From contig NC_088318.1 of assembly GCF_910592395.1 (NCBI RefSeq), positions 14,198,349 through 14,262,348 of the forward strand: a DNA stretch of 64,000 bases, read 5' to 3'. This stretch comes from Lineus longissimus (lineage: Eukaryota; Nemertea; Pilidiophora; Heteronemertea; Lineidae). The translations under genes were made by a program, and so were the position numbers. Position 1 is the first letter of the stretch. Each line of letters begins with the position of its first letter. Below, in pieces: positions 48,589 to 61,700 of this stretch. The notes below the pieces were generated by a model. That model was not told where the DNA came from, made no database searches, and saw only the letters and a program-made list of their open reading frames with translations.

Positions 48589-51522
48589 ATGCTTCCAAAA
48601 CAACCCTACCCATCCTCTGCCCTTGAAAATTTGGATAAGCTGCTATACCTGTGCAGGAAACCGACCTTGTGGCTTTTCAATGAACTAGTTTGTTCCCTGA
48701 TTGTGATTTTCTATCATGAAAAATCGTACTGGAAAGTCTTCCGCAGGAGTACTTTGTACTGTTTCGTTTGTCCTTTAGTGTACATTGTTGTCCTCTTTGC
48801 TATATTTCCACTGTTTATATTTGGCTTTGTCTGTGGACATGTTGTACAACATTTTCGCCAGCCATATCTATACATTGAAAACAAAACAAAGACATTTAGG
48901 AGCAATGGATTATATTCGTTTGCAACAGCCAATCTCTGCCTGGGACCGGAATTTGTCGGTGTCACAAATAATTTGCCACATACGGCCGAGCGGGCAAAAT
49001 TCATGGGGGAAAATTTGGCAAAGCAGCAGGCGTCCTGCTGGCTGTATGACACTGAAAATCACTGCCATGTAAAGCATGTACTCACAAACTCTGAAAGTGG
49101 GCAAAATTGTGAACAAAATATGAATGGAATTTCACTGGAAAGTGATGTGTATGGTGTATGTACCTCTTTCCCGCCATTGGATCTCATCTGCTTTCAAGAA
49201 ATCCTGGATAAGGAGAATTCCGAGGTCTTCAGCAAGGAAATACACAAACACTTCCCCTATATTGTTTATGACGTGCGGTATGACGGCTGGAAAAGCAATC
49301 ATTTCGTCTTAAACAGTGGCCTTGGAATTGCGAGTGTTCACCCCATCATTGATGTGGACTTCAAAGTGTTTGAGAAAAAGATCAAATTTTGTGCCTACAC
49401 ATGTAAAGGACTTCTGATGTGTAAGGTGGGTATTCGTCATTAACGTCAAGTCAAAGGGAACTGGAACCGCCAAGCCAGTTCGTATGACCTCGTTTTCATT
49501 TCCCGCGTATCGGGTGATCAGAACGAGGCATGAATGAAACATGGCGCCTAGCTGTCAATCATTGAGTGACGTCACTACTATGGAATTTACTACGAAAACT
49601 CATGAATGAAAGATCGCATGACTCACGTGATTCTCACATGATTCTCAATGATAACAAATTGAACTGCGCATGCTCGGGCACTGGGGGCGGAGCAACAAAT
49701 CTGAACTCGAATAGGAAGTTGGAAGTTTGACTTTCTCGGGCGGTGAAAGTCGAAAAGTTGAATAAATCGCTCGGCGGTTCCAGTTCCCTTTAAGTAAAAT
49801 GGAAATAACTTGAATTTGGTGTCAATTTCAATGGGTGAGATATCATCAAAAGGATACCACTGGAGAAAGACAACAGCTAGGAGTGGAAGTCGCCCTCAAA
49901 ACCAGATTGTGAAGACAAATGAATATTGCCTTTTTCATTGTTTTTTTCTTCTCAGAATAGCATGCCGCGAAGTTACTATTTATAGCTCACAAGATCATTT
50001 GCATAAGATATTGATGACGTTTTAGTCACATGACAGGCGGACATCGACACTTATTTCTACGCATTTGAGCTTATTCCAAAGTAAATTATCTTTGACCCTG
50101 CATTGTTTTTAGCATGAATGATACCATAGAGTCAGAGAGAGAAATATTCAGAACGATTATGTAGTATTTCCAACACTCGGACATGTGCCAGATCGAATCT
50201 AACTGCCCTAGTTAGAAAGCCTGAATCCATTACGAAACCACATGTTTGTCCGACATTGCCTGTAATTCGGCGATGGGAAATAGAGGGCAGCAGCTGCTGT
50301 GACGTCATCTTCACGGAATGCTATTAACAGCCTAGCCCTGTCCTTGGAGTGAATCTCATCTTAACTGACCTGAGGCCTCCATGTGATGTCATTTTTAGTG
50401 AATATCATGATACTTTCAGGTTCTGCTTGATGAAGTCGACAACAAAAGACAAGTTGGCTATGTTTATACCAGTCACCTTCAGGCATATCAAGGAGACAGT
50501 CCAGTCATTCAGCAGCAACTTAGTCAAATTGAACGTTGCACGGCTGAGTTCCGGGAGCAAACATTCCGCGATGATGAGATGGTCATGTTTGATGTAATTT
50601 GCGGAGATTTCAATCTTGACAATATGTCTCCAGGTACGTTAATCAAACCTCTAATTTGTTCAGCCTCTAGGCATTTTATCGTCATGGATTTTGCAAATAA
50701 CCTAGTTTGTCGAAAATAAAACCCACATGAAATCGTGAAATCTTTGTGAATTGCAAAAATACAAAGGTATAGACTGATTTGTACGGTACACCCACTCGAA
50801 ATATGAATGGAAAGGGTATTTTAAAGAGTATTAGAGTAGAGGACTCTTAATTGATTCATTTTAATGTTTTATTTTAGCTGACTCTGAAGAGGCCAACCAT
50901 CCTCTTTTCATGAAATACCATGATTTTGTGCGAGTCCGTCCAGGAAAAGATCATGATTGGGCTGTTGGTAAGTTTGACCTTCATGACAGAAAAGCAAAGT
51001 CTTATCTCCCCGAGTACTTAGATGTTTGATCTTTGGCATAAATGTTGCCATTTGCAGTCATTTATGGTCAGAAACCTTAAACTTGATTGGTAGAGGTCAC
51101 GTTTTTTTGCTCACAGGAGGCTTGATCTATTGAAAACACTTGAGGAGTGAATTTGTATTATTGATATCAAAATGAGGTCAAATTTTAACAATTTTACAGG
51201 TACAGAGAGGAGACAAAGAGTCATCCATAACCCTGAGGTTCAAACTGCCAGTGGATTAGCCAAGTCTCTAAAGGACCCCTACTATCGTCAGCTGCACGTC
51301 CTCGATGCCAACGTCCAAGAACACAGCGTCAATCTCATGACAGTCATGCCGGAGGTTGATGAGCATGGCAACATGGTACTCCTACCTGAAGGCGGTAAAC
51401 GTCGGATCGATTATGTCCTTCATAATCTCGAGGAGAATTTGTCTGTGAAGGCTTATCAGTTTGTTACTCAGTTTGCTAGTCAGACTGACCACATTCCTGT
51501 TAGTGTCACTCTTAAATCTTAA
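48589..51522 (+). CDS. SMPD3: neutral sphingomyelinase, nSMase2/nSMase3 (SMPD3/SMPD5) type
   Basis: Hydrolyses sphingomyelin to ceramide and phosphocholine at membranes (Mg2+-dependent DNase-I-like fold). Exons: 48589-49425, 50420-50633, 50878-50967, 51200-51522; 1464 nt, 487 residues, all in phase. Two N-terminal hydrophobic segments (residues about 27-41 and 56-83) match the membrane anchor of nSMase2. Catalytic motifs in order: FATANLCL (N115), CFQEILD (E204), YTSHLQAY (H298), VICGDFNLDN (D342, N344) and QTDHIPVSV (D477, H478). The length is close to mammalian SMPD5 (about 480) and shorter than SMPD3 (655), because the variable region between N115 and E204 is short. The lysine of the nSMase2 switch motif seems present (K273), but the Asp five residues earlier is Cys268. 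An acceptor-like CAG at 48516 suggests a 5' UTR intron. SMPD3 versus SMPD5 cannot be settled by eye. Confidence 0.94.
49453..49791. mobile_element. inverted-repeat element in sphingomyelinase intron 1
   Basis: Left end AAAGGGAACTGGAACCGCCA and right end GGCGGTTCCAGTTCCCTTT are inverted repeats of about 22-24 bp, 339 bp apart, with one mismatch. No coding capacity. The flanks (TC and AA) give no clear target duplication. Confidence 0.85.
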
Positions 51523-52204
51523 AGGCTTATCATTTTGTTGCTCAGTTTTGCTCTTGTATTCACTTGCAATTATAGTGGAATCTCGCTTAGTGGGCCCATC
51601 TGATAAGGATACCCTGCCTTGATTATGTATTCTTAGTGTAGATAATCCAAGAGAATTAGGGCATTTCAACATTTTGCAATTGTATGTTTCTACTCTGATC
51701 TTGGTATACGGAGAGAATAATATGCATTTTCTTTACTGTTCTTTACTAGTGTCACAATAGATATATTTCTTATATCAAGCTTACTTTTTATATAAATTAT
51801 ACGGCTGTTCTGTCAACATTGCTTATGTCATAGACAATCTTATCCAGTAGTATTTTTTTCACATTTTCTAGCATTTCATACTTGTTGGTTCTGAAAGACC
51901 AGTGTATTTCTTACGTATGATGTAGTAAAGACATTTATAAAAGTTGCCGGGGAGAAAATACCATCAGATTGAGTATGTCCAATGAAGTCCAAGGAGAAAG
52001 AGCTAACAAGCTATTGGCTGGGTCTCTTTCAGCATTTATTATTGTGAGTTGCATGCTAGATACAGAATGTTTCAATAATGTCCTGTCTCATCCACCAATC
52101 ATTGAACTTATTCCATTGACAACATTCTGTGAAGTTTTTGGATATTTGCAAATGAGTAATGAGAGATTATGATAGATTGTATCACTTTTCATTTGAAGAT
52201 GAAC

Positions 52205-52210
52205 AATAAA
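52205..52210 (+). terminator. poly(A) signal AATAAA, sphingomyelinase
   Basis: AATAAA about 680 bases after the stop; another AATAAA at 52241-52246. Either fits as the 3' end. Confidence 0.6.
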
Positions 52211-52599
52211 ACATTGATATAATGTATGTCATTACATCAAAATAAACACTGTTTTTATCAGATAGGTGTGTTTAATGTCTGTTTAGTTAGTCTCGGAACT
52301 GGCAATGCTCCGATAAGAACTGGCAATGCTCCAGTAAGAACCTTGCCAAGTCGTACACTCCTCGACAAGTTGTGATGATGCACAGCAGCGTACTGTGCTA
52401 GATGTAGTCCTATTACAAGGGTATCCCACCTCGGAGTAATCAGCCTAGGTCATATAGCAGCACCGAAGGGGCAACTTGGGACCCATTGGGGAGGCAGGCA
52501 GCGGCGGTGTGGCCAACGACACGTCTTCGGGCAACTAAACAGACATCCGGCAAGGACAGATTAGAGAATCACGACGACAACAACAGAATTGCGGTTGTT

Positions 52600-52652
52600 T
52601 TTCGCCCTCAGTCGTTTCGCTCCAACTCGAAGTCGAAGGACTGGGGGCGAAA
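52600..52652. promoter_or_regulatory. hairpin upstream of NO VEIN-like gene
   Basis: TTTCGCCCTCAGTC and GACTGGGGGCGAAA form 14-bp arms with one mismatch around a 25-base loop, about 105 bp before the predicted start codon. Function unknown. Confidence 0.45.
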
Positions 52653-52758
52653 CGACCGGATAATCGTGCTTGTCCGAAAATAGGACTTCGCTTCAGCAGC
52701 ATGTTGATGATATTTACACCCTTATTATAGTGTTGGTATTCTCAAAAAGGCAGAAGAA

Positions 52759-55700
52759 ATGCAGAAGAGAAAACCAGACAATAACCCATACAGACAAGGT
52801 GACGAAAAACGTTCCAGAGTGGTGAGTATGGATTGTTTTCTCGCCAGTGTCCCATCCGGTAATCAGATCTCTGTCTTTCGATTTGGGTGTTCTTTCGGTC
52901 GTTCTTTCTTGCCATTGCTTTGTCCTCGGCCTAGCCCCAGTTATGATTGACTGAATATGCGGATAAGAGCACAGAGTACATAAATATAGGGCCTATGCGA
53001 CCTGACAGGTTTTCTGTCACTATTCAAATTTGCCGATTGTTTTGGCTCGTAACCGGAATCCTCGGTCGGCTCTCCAGTCAACCATGCATCATCATTATCA
53101 TCAATAATCAAGGGATTGATTTCAGCATGACACACAACAAGGCCAAGTGCAAGGAGGAAGAGGACAAGGTGACCATTATGGTCGCAGTGGAAGGTCAGCA
53201 GATGTATTTTCCTTCCGAACTGCAGACTTCCTTACCCCAGCCCGAACGTCCAATGCTCAATATGAACAGTTTGCGCGGACGTACAACAATGCAGCAGTAG
53301 CTGCCCAGCAGTTGGCTTCACAGCCTGGGCCAGGTTATTCTCAGTGGCTGGCGCCTGTCAATCCAGGAGTCGCATTTAATTATGGTCCTGCCACGCAGAG
53401 CTACCCTCCATTCCAGTCTAACGCTCCAGGGACAAGTAAGAGTAGTGGTGCAGGGTATTCTTTTGGGTCCTCAAGACAAGACAATGAGAAAAGTAAGTGA
53501 CTGATTTTGCTGGTGTACCTAGATGGGAGGGCCTGTGTACCATCCAATGAAGCAGTTTCTGAGGCAATCAAGCAAATTATTTTTGTATGCCATTTCCTTT
53601 GGCATTTCTACCCAGTAACATAATTGAAAGGCTGTGAAATACCTTGGTGTCGTAGTGACATTAACTTCAATTTGAATAAAATCAAATGCCAAACGATAAT
53701 CAAATGAAATCAGAATTTAAACGGAAGTTGATTTCAATGCAGTGTTTACTTATACAGTGGTTACATATAAATAGATTGTCATGTTTTGTTTAGGCGAATC
53801 TCGTGATGGTAGCAGTTACGGAAAAAGCAGCAGTGGTCGGAATTATGGATATGCCTACGGCGACTACAATGATGATTACGAATATGACAGCAATGCGAGA
53901 TTCAGCAAAGGTCAGCTGGAAGCTGCGGCAATTAAGGTCATCAATGATTTAGCAGACGACAGAGAGCTTGTCACAACTCAAGCCATTGAAAAGAAACTTT
54001 TGGAACACTTCAAGAAAAAATCACTCCGCGATTTAGGAATACGCCACCTGGATGATATAAATTACGTCAGCGAGCACATTCGAACGCAATACCAAGTCAG
54101 CTGTTGTATTCAAGCCTATGTGACCGTCTGCAATGTTGCCACCTATTGTGATTTGAAGGATTGTTTGCGGGAGTTAGTCCCAGACGATGGCGGATTTGAA
54201 GATTTGAATTTGGGTCCCCTGAAAAAGCAACCGTTGGTGTACAAATACTTCAAAGTTCCGCAAAAGGTTAAGATTCCGGTTATCACCGCCCTTGATGTTT
54301 GGACGCATCTACGGGATTACGTCACCAAGAAGGATCTGTGGAATAGTTTGGTTGACCTTCAGGCTTTCATGGAGTATTTACAAAAGGAGTACGAGGTTGA
54401 GAATCCGTATCACCTTGGGGTGAGGTTGAAAAGCATGCCATTGGCCATGCAGGTGAGTCATCATCATTAATATTGGTTACTTTGCAATACGCCCTTCTGC
54501 TTTCCAGTAAATTCAAATCCAGAATTTCCAGTATATTCGAATCCAGTCAACAGATTGAACTTCATAGTGTTATTGTAAGCATACACCAGTACTCTAAACA
54601 GTTTATGATTCTTTCTCTTCAGATGTTGAAAAAAGCTCAACGGGACCAGGGAAAGGCTATCAAGAACGCATTCATACGTTTCAAGGGGGAACTCGCTAAT
54701 GATGTGCTGCAAGCATTCCAGAATTACCGGACGAAGATCTTCCAGCGAAACACGGAGACAGGGTTTGAAATCAAGGAACATTACCTGACAGCCAGCGTGC
54801 CTGAGGTTACTGGAGGTATCTTCAACAGATTGCAGGTAATGATCCAGTACAGGTCTTGACAAGTTCAAACTTGTTTCAAAAGGGCACAGCAAATCATGCC
54901 GAAAAAAGGAAACGTTTGCCTATCTATTTTCTCTTTGCAGATCCTGTTCAACGCCGTGCTGCACCAGCAAAAAGCCAAATGGAAGGATCTGCGCAAAATG
55001 ACCGACATCATCACCGCCTTCTCATCAAAGTTAGCTGAGGATCGTCTCCTTGCTAGCTTGTTCCAGCTAGCCGTTAGCGTCAGCAGTCACGACTTCCAAG
55101 AGAATCTGGTGAAGGAGATCTTTCCGTCTGCTCGGGGGTCAGGGACAGCAGACGACGGTGAGGGTGCTGGAGGCGGGGAGAAGGTTGAGAAAAAGACACC
55201 ACCACCTCTCGGTAAGTGTGCCCAAAGTTTGACAAAGACCTATTTTCTCAATTCAAAGATGACTACTTTCGGATTGTCCCATAATAATTGACCAATGTTT
55301 CTTTTTCCAGACACTCTCCTCTCACAGCTTGAGAAGTATGTAGAGAGGTGCCTGGCTCATGGTGCACTGACCTTGGAACAGATGGGCAAGGTTGAAGAAA
55401 AGATCTGCACAGATTTTGGATTCAATCACTTTGGCCTCATGGGTTTCGGGAATTTTCTGCGGTTCTGTACTGGACAACAGGAGGCATTAGATGTAAGGCT
55501 TTCAGAGAAGTGTTTTTCCGTCTACAAGTGCAAATTGAAGTGGAAGGATTGACACTTTTTTTCATTTTAAGAAGGATTTATACTGCTAGAGTCTGGCCTC
55601 CAGGTACAGCAGACAGAATTTGTTTATAGGTTTTAGATGTTTTTAGAAAAGTGTTTTTACAGCATTGCAAAGTGTAAAACAAATGCTTTGCATTTCGAAC

Positions 55701-58700
55701 AATTTTGTTAGGTTCACCGGGTTAAAGGACCTTTTAAAAATCTTTCAGATGTTCGCGGACCTGGGTGCCAACTTCAGTCTGGCTGGCGGTGGCAGTGGTG
55801 CGGGTAGCGCCTGGTATCATCCTTCCATCCATGATGTGGTTGACCTCATCCAGCAGTGCAATGTCAAGGAAAAATCCAAGGTAAAGCGGAAACAAATCGT
55901 GGTTAAAATCCTTATCTAAAGAGATTCATCGTAGGTTCTATCGTCAGAATGTCTTGCTCCCATTGAGCCAAAGACTGACGCGTGGTGAACTTATACCAAA
56001 TAGGCCAGTCACGTTTAGATTTTCCCTTTTGCTCTGAATGTCAAGTTTAACTCAATTTGTTGATGACATGTTTTTGAATGCTTTCCATCTTGCAGACGGA
56101 CATTCTCGAGAGTGCCCTGTGCAGCCACTATCAGGTTGACAACATCAAGTCTCTTGGCTTTGGCCCGATTAAATGCATCCAGCTGAGTGTGGAGCGTCAA
56201 CAGAAACATCAGCATCGGGACCAGAATATCTTCTACGAGAGCGCCATCTGCTGTAATGCCAGGTAAGGTGTCCCTGGGCAGAGACTAAACGACTTAGGCG
56301 AAATCCTATTGTAGGAGATTCAGTCATGTTCTGTAAGAGGATTTGTCCCTATTCTCCTTCATTGTAATTCATCCCCTTGACCTTGTCTTTCTTTTCAGCT
56401 TAGTGCAGCAGGCAGGACAGGCTGAGGAACGTCAAGTTGGCCTGCTCGGGCATCAGACAAAAGAAATGGCACTAACATTACTACAGTCCTGCCCCCTATT
56501 AGAAAACATGGAAGAATGGTCACATTGGTCCCTTGTGTTCCAACCCCAGCTTGGCAGGCTGAAGACCTTTGTACAGAAGCATGGTGGCATACAGACAACA
56601 CACTACACAGGTTTGGAAGTTCACGGTTCATGAAAGCACTTGAAAAATCCTAAGTTTATCGTTTTCGAATCATGTTCTTTATCCTAAGATATAGCACTTT
56701 TAAAGATTTCATAAAATCTTTGATAAACTTAGGCAAGAACTGCTTGAAGTTCTGACTACAGGAGGACATTGCCAACCTGTTCAACCAGCGATGAGAAATG
56801 GTGAATAGGATATTTTCTTTTGACCAAGGAACATGAATATTGCCTAAAGTTGCTAATGGAAATAATATCATGCAAAGGCAGTCTGTACGGGGTGTACCAA
56901 GATAATTGCGTCTCCTAAGCATGACTGAAGACTACGCCATTTTCAGTTAAGAATTGTTTGTAATTCATCTTTTGAATTTCCTTCAAGGTAAAAGTACCAG
57001 TTGTGTCACATTGATTAAGATTTTAACGTCATGAGTGGTTCTCCAGGTACAGGTCTGATCAGCTCCGATATTTTGGCATTTGAAACGGAACCTGGCGTCC
57101 TACTCAAGATCACCGCCAAGACGTCTGTTGACGATTTCCTAGAGGGGGCCGAGACGGGCGATGTGAACAAGGTGTGTGGCCACCTGGTGTCACTGATTGT
57201 CATGAACAAGGGGACGAAGAACACACCCTTGTCGCTGCTTGCGAACAACATGGTGACGGGTTTGTTTGAAATCCACAATGCCGAGACGAAAACCAAGAAA
57301 GGAAGTGAGTACATGTTTATTTCTTGTTAAGTATTCTGTCGAAGAATTAAGTAAAATGATGTAAGTAAGTCATGTTGAGCTCTTGCTGACCACATTGAAC
57401 TTTTACCTGATAGGTGGCGATGCCTCCCAGATCAGCAAGTCAGCCGAAGTCCAGTTTGTCCGCGATTGTTTACTCAAACTGCCCCTGAGAGTCTGCCAAC
57501 TCGTAGCGAGCCAGATCTTCCTCGAGCCGCTTAGCCAGGTGGTCGGGGCATCGCGGTCGAAGAGCGCTCTCCTGGAGAGCTGTGTCACCATCAAACAGAG
57601 GAGTCGGATGGAGCTGTTGGGGATGATGCTCGGCGTCGGCGAGTGGTCGGAGGCGTTCCAGAATCGAATGAAGACGTCACATGACGAAGTCATCAAGATC
57701 AGCAAAGCTGAACAGAAAGAACTTGAGGTAAGCCCTGTGTACTTTTTCATCAAATAGATGGTTCTTTTCAACTCACAAATATTGTATAACTGCCTTGGGG
57801 CAAACGCAGAATAACGAGTGTTTGCGAGGGGGTCATAATCTGAAGCGCTTTGAGCGACTGAAACCAGTTGGATTCAAAGGCATGGATGATGTTAATCATT
57901 AAAATCTCTGTGTGTGGGTGTTGAGCAGACTAGCCTAGCCAACTCTCTGTATCATTCCCATTTCTACTTCAGGCGTACATTCCTAAAGGTGAAGAAGATG
58001 ATGAACCTGAGAGCGATGAATCCAGTGATGAGGAGTCTGACCATGAGATAGATGCACACATCCTGTCCGACATGGAGCTCGATGAGGAGGAGACAGGAAG
58101 AGAATCAAGGGGTATATAATAATTGCAGTATCGGTACATGGATGCTTTGGTTTAGTGGCTTGGAATCTCAGCTTGCGATCAAGAGGGCCCTGGTTCAAAC
58201 CTCACAGTCATTATCCTCTAGTCACTGGTGTAACTTGCCTTACTAACACTTACTTACTAACTGGGTTGTCAAGAGTTTACATCTTCTGTTGTAGAGGGTA
58301 AACGAGGGAAGCAGAAACTAGAGATGGTGGAGGACAAGAGAGATGGTTTGACAAGCAAAGAGAGGAAATGTAAAGAAGTTGTGGACTCGATTAGGAAGCA
58401 GGAGTTTGGCATCGGTATAAAGCTGAACGATGAGGCAGCGCAACTTCTCACGATCCAGCAGGAACGCCTCGGTAGGAGTCTTGACAGGTGAGTAAACATT
58501 TTATGAAAAGCCAAGTCATGGTTATGAGTGAAAAGTAATGCTGCAGTTCTTGTGGCCGAATATCTCACGGATCATTTCATAATTTGTTGAGTTGTTCTTA
58601 TTTCCAGATTGTCCAAAGACCTTTACAGCAAGGACACCCACTTCGTCCTGGAGTTGATCCAGAATGCCGATGACAATGCATACCCTGATGATTTCTTCCG

Positions 58701-61700
58701 TCCAAAGAGTAAAACCCTGCCATCGATTCAGTTCATCGTCGACGAAGGAGCCATCATTGTTATGAATAACGAGTGCGGCTTCGAGGAAAAGAACGTCCGA
58801 GCAGTCTGCGATGTCGGCAAAAGCACCAAAGGAAAGCACAAGTTCGGCTACATCGGGCAGAAAGGTATCGGTTTCAAGTCGATTTTCCGAGTGACTGACC
58901 GGCCTGAGATTCACTCCAATGGCTACCATATCTGCTTTGATGTCAAGTCCGGCCCGATGGGTTTTATCCTGCCTCATTGGAATCCAGAAACAGTGAGCGA
59001 TATTAAGTCATGGACGACGAAGATTGTACTGCCGTTGAAAGAAAGTATGATCGGTGATGGGTCATCCCAGGCCCTGGGAAACCGATTCCACGATATTCAC
59101 CCCTCACTTCTACTCTTCCTTCATCGACTGCGTAACATCACGGTCCTTAACAAAGTCGATGGCACGACGCTTAAAATGTCCAGGAAAGATATCGGGAAGA
59201 ACGTTATAGAGATCAAGCACAATAATGGACTTGACCGCTGGCTTGTTATGAAGAAACTACTGGATGCAAGCAGGATATCCAAAGAGGCCAAATCTGGAGC
59301 AGAAGTTGAGTCAACTGAGATTGCCCTGGCTTTTCCCCTGGTGCAGGCAAAAGACGAAAGAACCAAGGTCCTGCCGCCCAAGCAACCAGTCTTTGCCTTC
59401 CTTCCCCTGAGGAGTTACGGCTTTCGTTTCGTTGTCCAAGGTGACTTTGACGTACCATCCTCCCGTGAAGATGTTGACGGTGACAGCTCGTGGAACCAGT
59501 GGCTACGTAACGAAATTCCAACGGCATTCTTGGACGCCCTTGATACCTTCAAGGCTCATCCCGATTTCAACTTGATGGAGGCTATTATCAACTTCCTACA
59601 GTTTATACCGCTCGAAGATGAAGTCCTAGATTTCTTCAAACCGGTTGCCTACCAAATTATGCAGAACATCAAGTCGAAGCCGTGTATGCCTGTATATGTC
59701 CAACCGGAACAAACTACTGAGGAAAAAATGGAAATGGATGTCGAGGCTGATGATGAGAAGAAAGCGGCCAAGTCAAAGAAGGGTGAGTTGAGATCTTTTG
59801 TTCTTTAGTTCTTATCGGGTGACAAATGTGAATGATCAGTGGTTATTTGGAAAACAGTCAGGACTTCTATTTCATTTGCTCATTTGATTCTACTCCAGAT
59901 ACAGTCCTCCAGTGGAAGCTACCCTCTCAGATGATCACCTGCCGTGACCCATTGGTCAAACAGCTCATCAGCCCAGTCCTGTTGGAGAAGCATCTGAGTC
60001 TGTTTTACCTCCACGACGAGATCATAAAGTGGGCCAACCCAGCCCTGTTATCGGCGCTGGGGGTGAAGAGGCTCAAGTCCCCACAGATTCTTGAAGTTGG
60101 TAAAGCGTTGGCTAAAGAATGGGAAGAGAACTTCTCACCTGGTAGGTTAACATTTCTAAAACGGGAGAGTCAAGAAGATGCAATGTGTAATTACTGAATT
60201 AGTCTTGGGTGTGTCTATAAGACGGGTACTCTAGTGGTGTAACGATAAAGTCACTTTTCATATTCATTTGTTTGGTCACTCACTAATTAGGAGGTACTCT
60301 GCTGTCTATGTAGCTATTATTCTTCATGCAGTTGTTCCTATTCATCCTGTGGGGTCCTGTTAGAAACAGCTCATCGCTGCCAGCCCACGTTGTCGGAGGA
60401 CCAGACACTGCGTTCTGTTTGGTACTCTGTCGTTTCAATTTTTCAACTCTGCCACTCTAAGAACCCATTAGAATATTGTAGAAAAGACTTGCTGCTTGAA
60501 TAGTTTTGAATTGCTTTGCTTTGCAGAGAGCATCAGGCAGATAGCGCAATGGCTAGTGTGCCTCTTCCGAAGCATGGATGAGTTTGATGTGAGCAAGACG
60601 GAGTTGCAACTGCTACAGAGTCTCAGGATCATCCCAGTCATGGGCAACAGACTCATCAGCCTACAGGACAGTATGGTGTTCTTCCCGTCGCAGCAGGAGG
60701 GAGACAAAGAAATGGGTAGGACTAGTCGTCTATTACTGCTTGTAATGTAGCTTAAATGATACCAAATCTGTGGATCATCCTGGTCATGGACAGCAGCAGT
60801 TAGCTCCCATGGGTTGCAATTTGGCTCCCATGGGTTGCAATTTGGCTCTCCAGGAATTTGGTCTGCTGATGGTAAGATGTTAGCTTCTACAGAAAGGGCA
60901 GGTTAGGTTTCGGTCCAAGGTCCTTTACCAGAAAAATTTGAAATCTAGATGTTCTTTGTTGGAGCTTTAGGTCTATTGTCACTCCAGGTAATAGAATTGT
61001 TCAGTGTTATTGACTTGTGAATTTGTATTGGCATGAACTGTAACACTCCTTTATATCAATTGCAGACCAACTCACCAAGATGCAGGGCGACTTAAACATC
61101 CTGGACGATCGTCTGCTAAACAGCGTTGACCAAGTGGGAAACTCGCAAGTTTGTCGCATTCTGGAACAAGCCGGTGTGAAACAAATGACAGTGCATGATA
61201 TTGTCATGCATCATATAATCCCAGTTCTCAAGTCAGAGGAGTGGAAGGTAGGTTTATACCACTACTTTCGACTGTCATATCACTTGTTTGACTTTTCGGA
61301 CAACTGGTGCACTAGAAGTACTAACACTAAGCCATCAATGGCACTACGTATCATCTAGTCCGTTTTTCAAAGTCATGACTCCTGGCTTTTGAAAAGAAAC
61401 AGTGCTGCAAACTTTGATTTTTACTATATTTGCTAATAAATCAAATCTTGATCACTTCCAGACCAAGAACACTGCGACCATTGACACATATGTCATGTTC
61501 CTCTTCCACTACACAGAGAAGAAAGACACTACCCTGAACATCCTCGACTTGAGGGGCGTTATTCAAGTCTCGACTAACATGGGCGTAAAGAACCCACAGA
61601 CTGATGCCATACATTTCCCGCCTGTGTATGGGAACGAGGTTAACCTGTCGCTCACTCTTCCTGGTACGATTGGCTAAATTTCTGTCCAAAATACTGCTTG

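Larger units (their letters stand above)
51523..52758. other. 3' UTR of sphingomyelinase and promoter of NO VEIN-like gene
   Basis: Starts with an AT-rich 3' UTR and a degenerate MITE trace (about 51572-51617). Poly(A) signals lie at 52205 and 52241. After that come two copies of GAACTGGCAATGCTCC (52297 and 52318 area) and a hairpin at 52600-52652. No gene seen. Confidence 0.65.

Noticed and set aside
48714-49052. 112-codon minus-strand open frame
   Set aside because: It is antisense to the first sphingomyelinase coding exon, which has clear family motifs.
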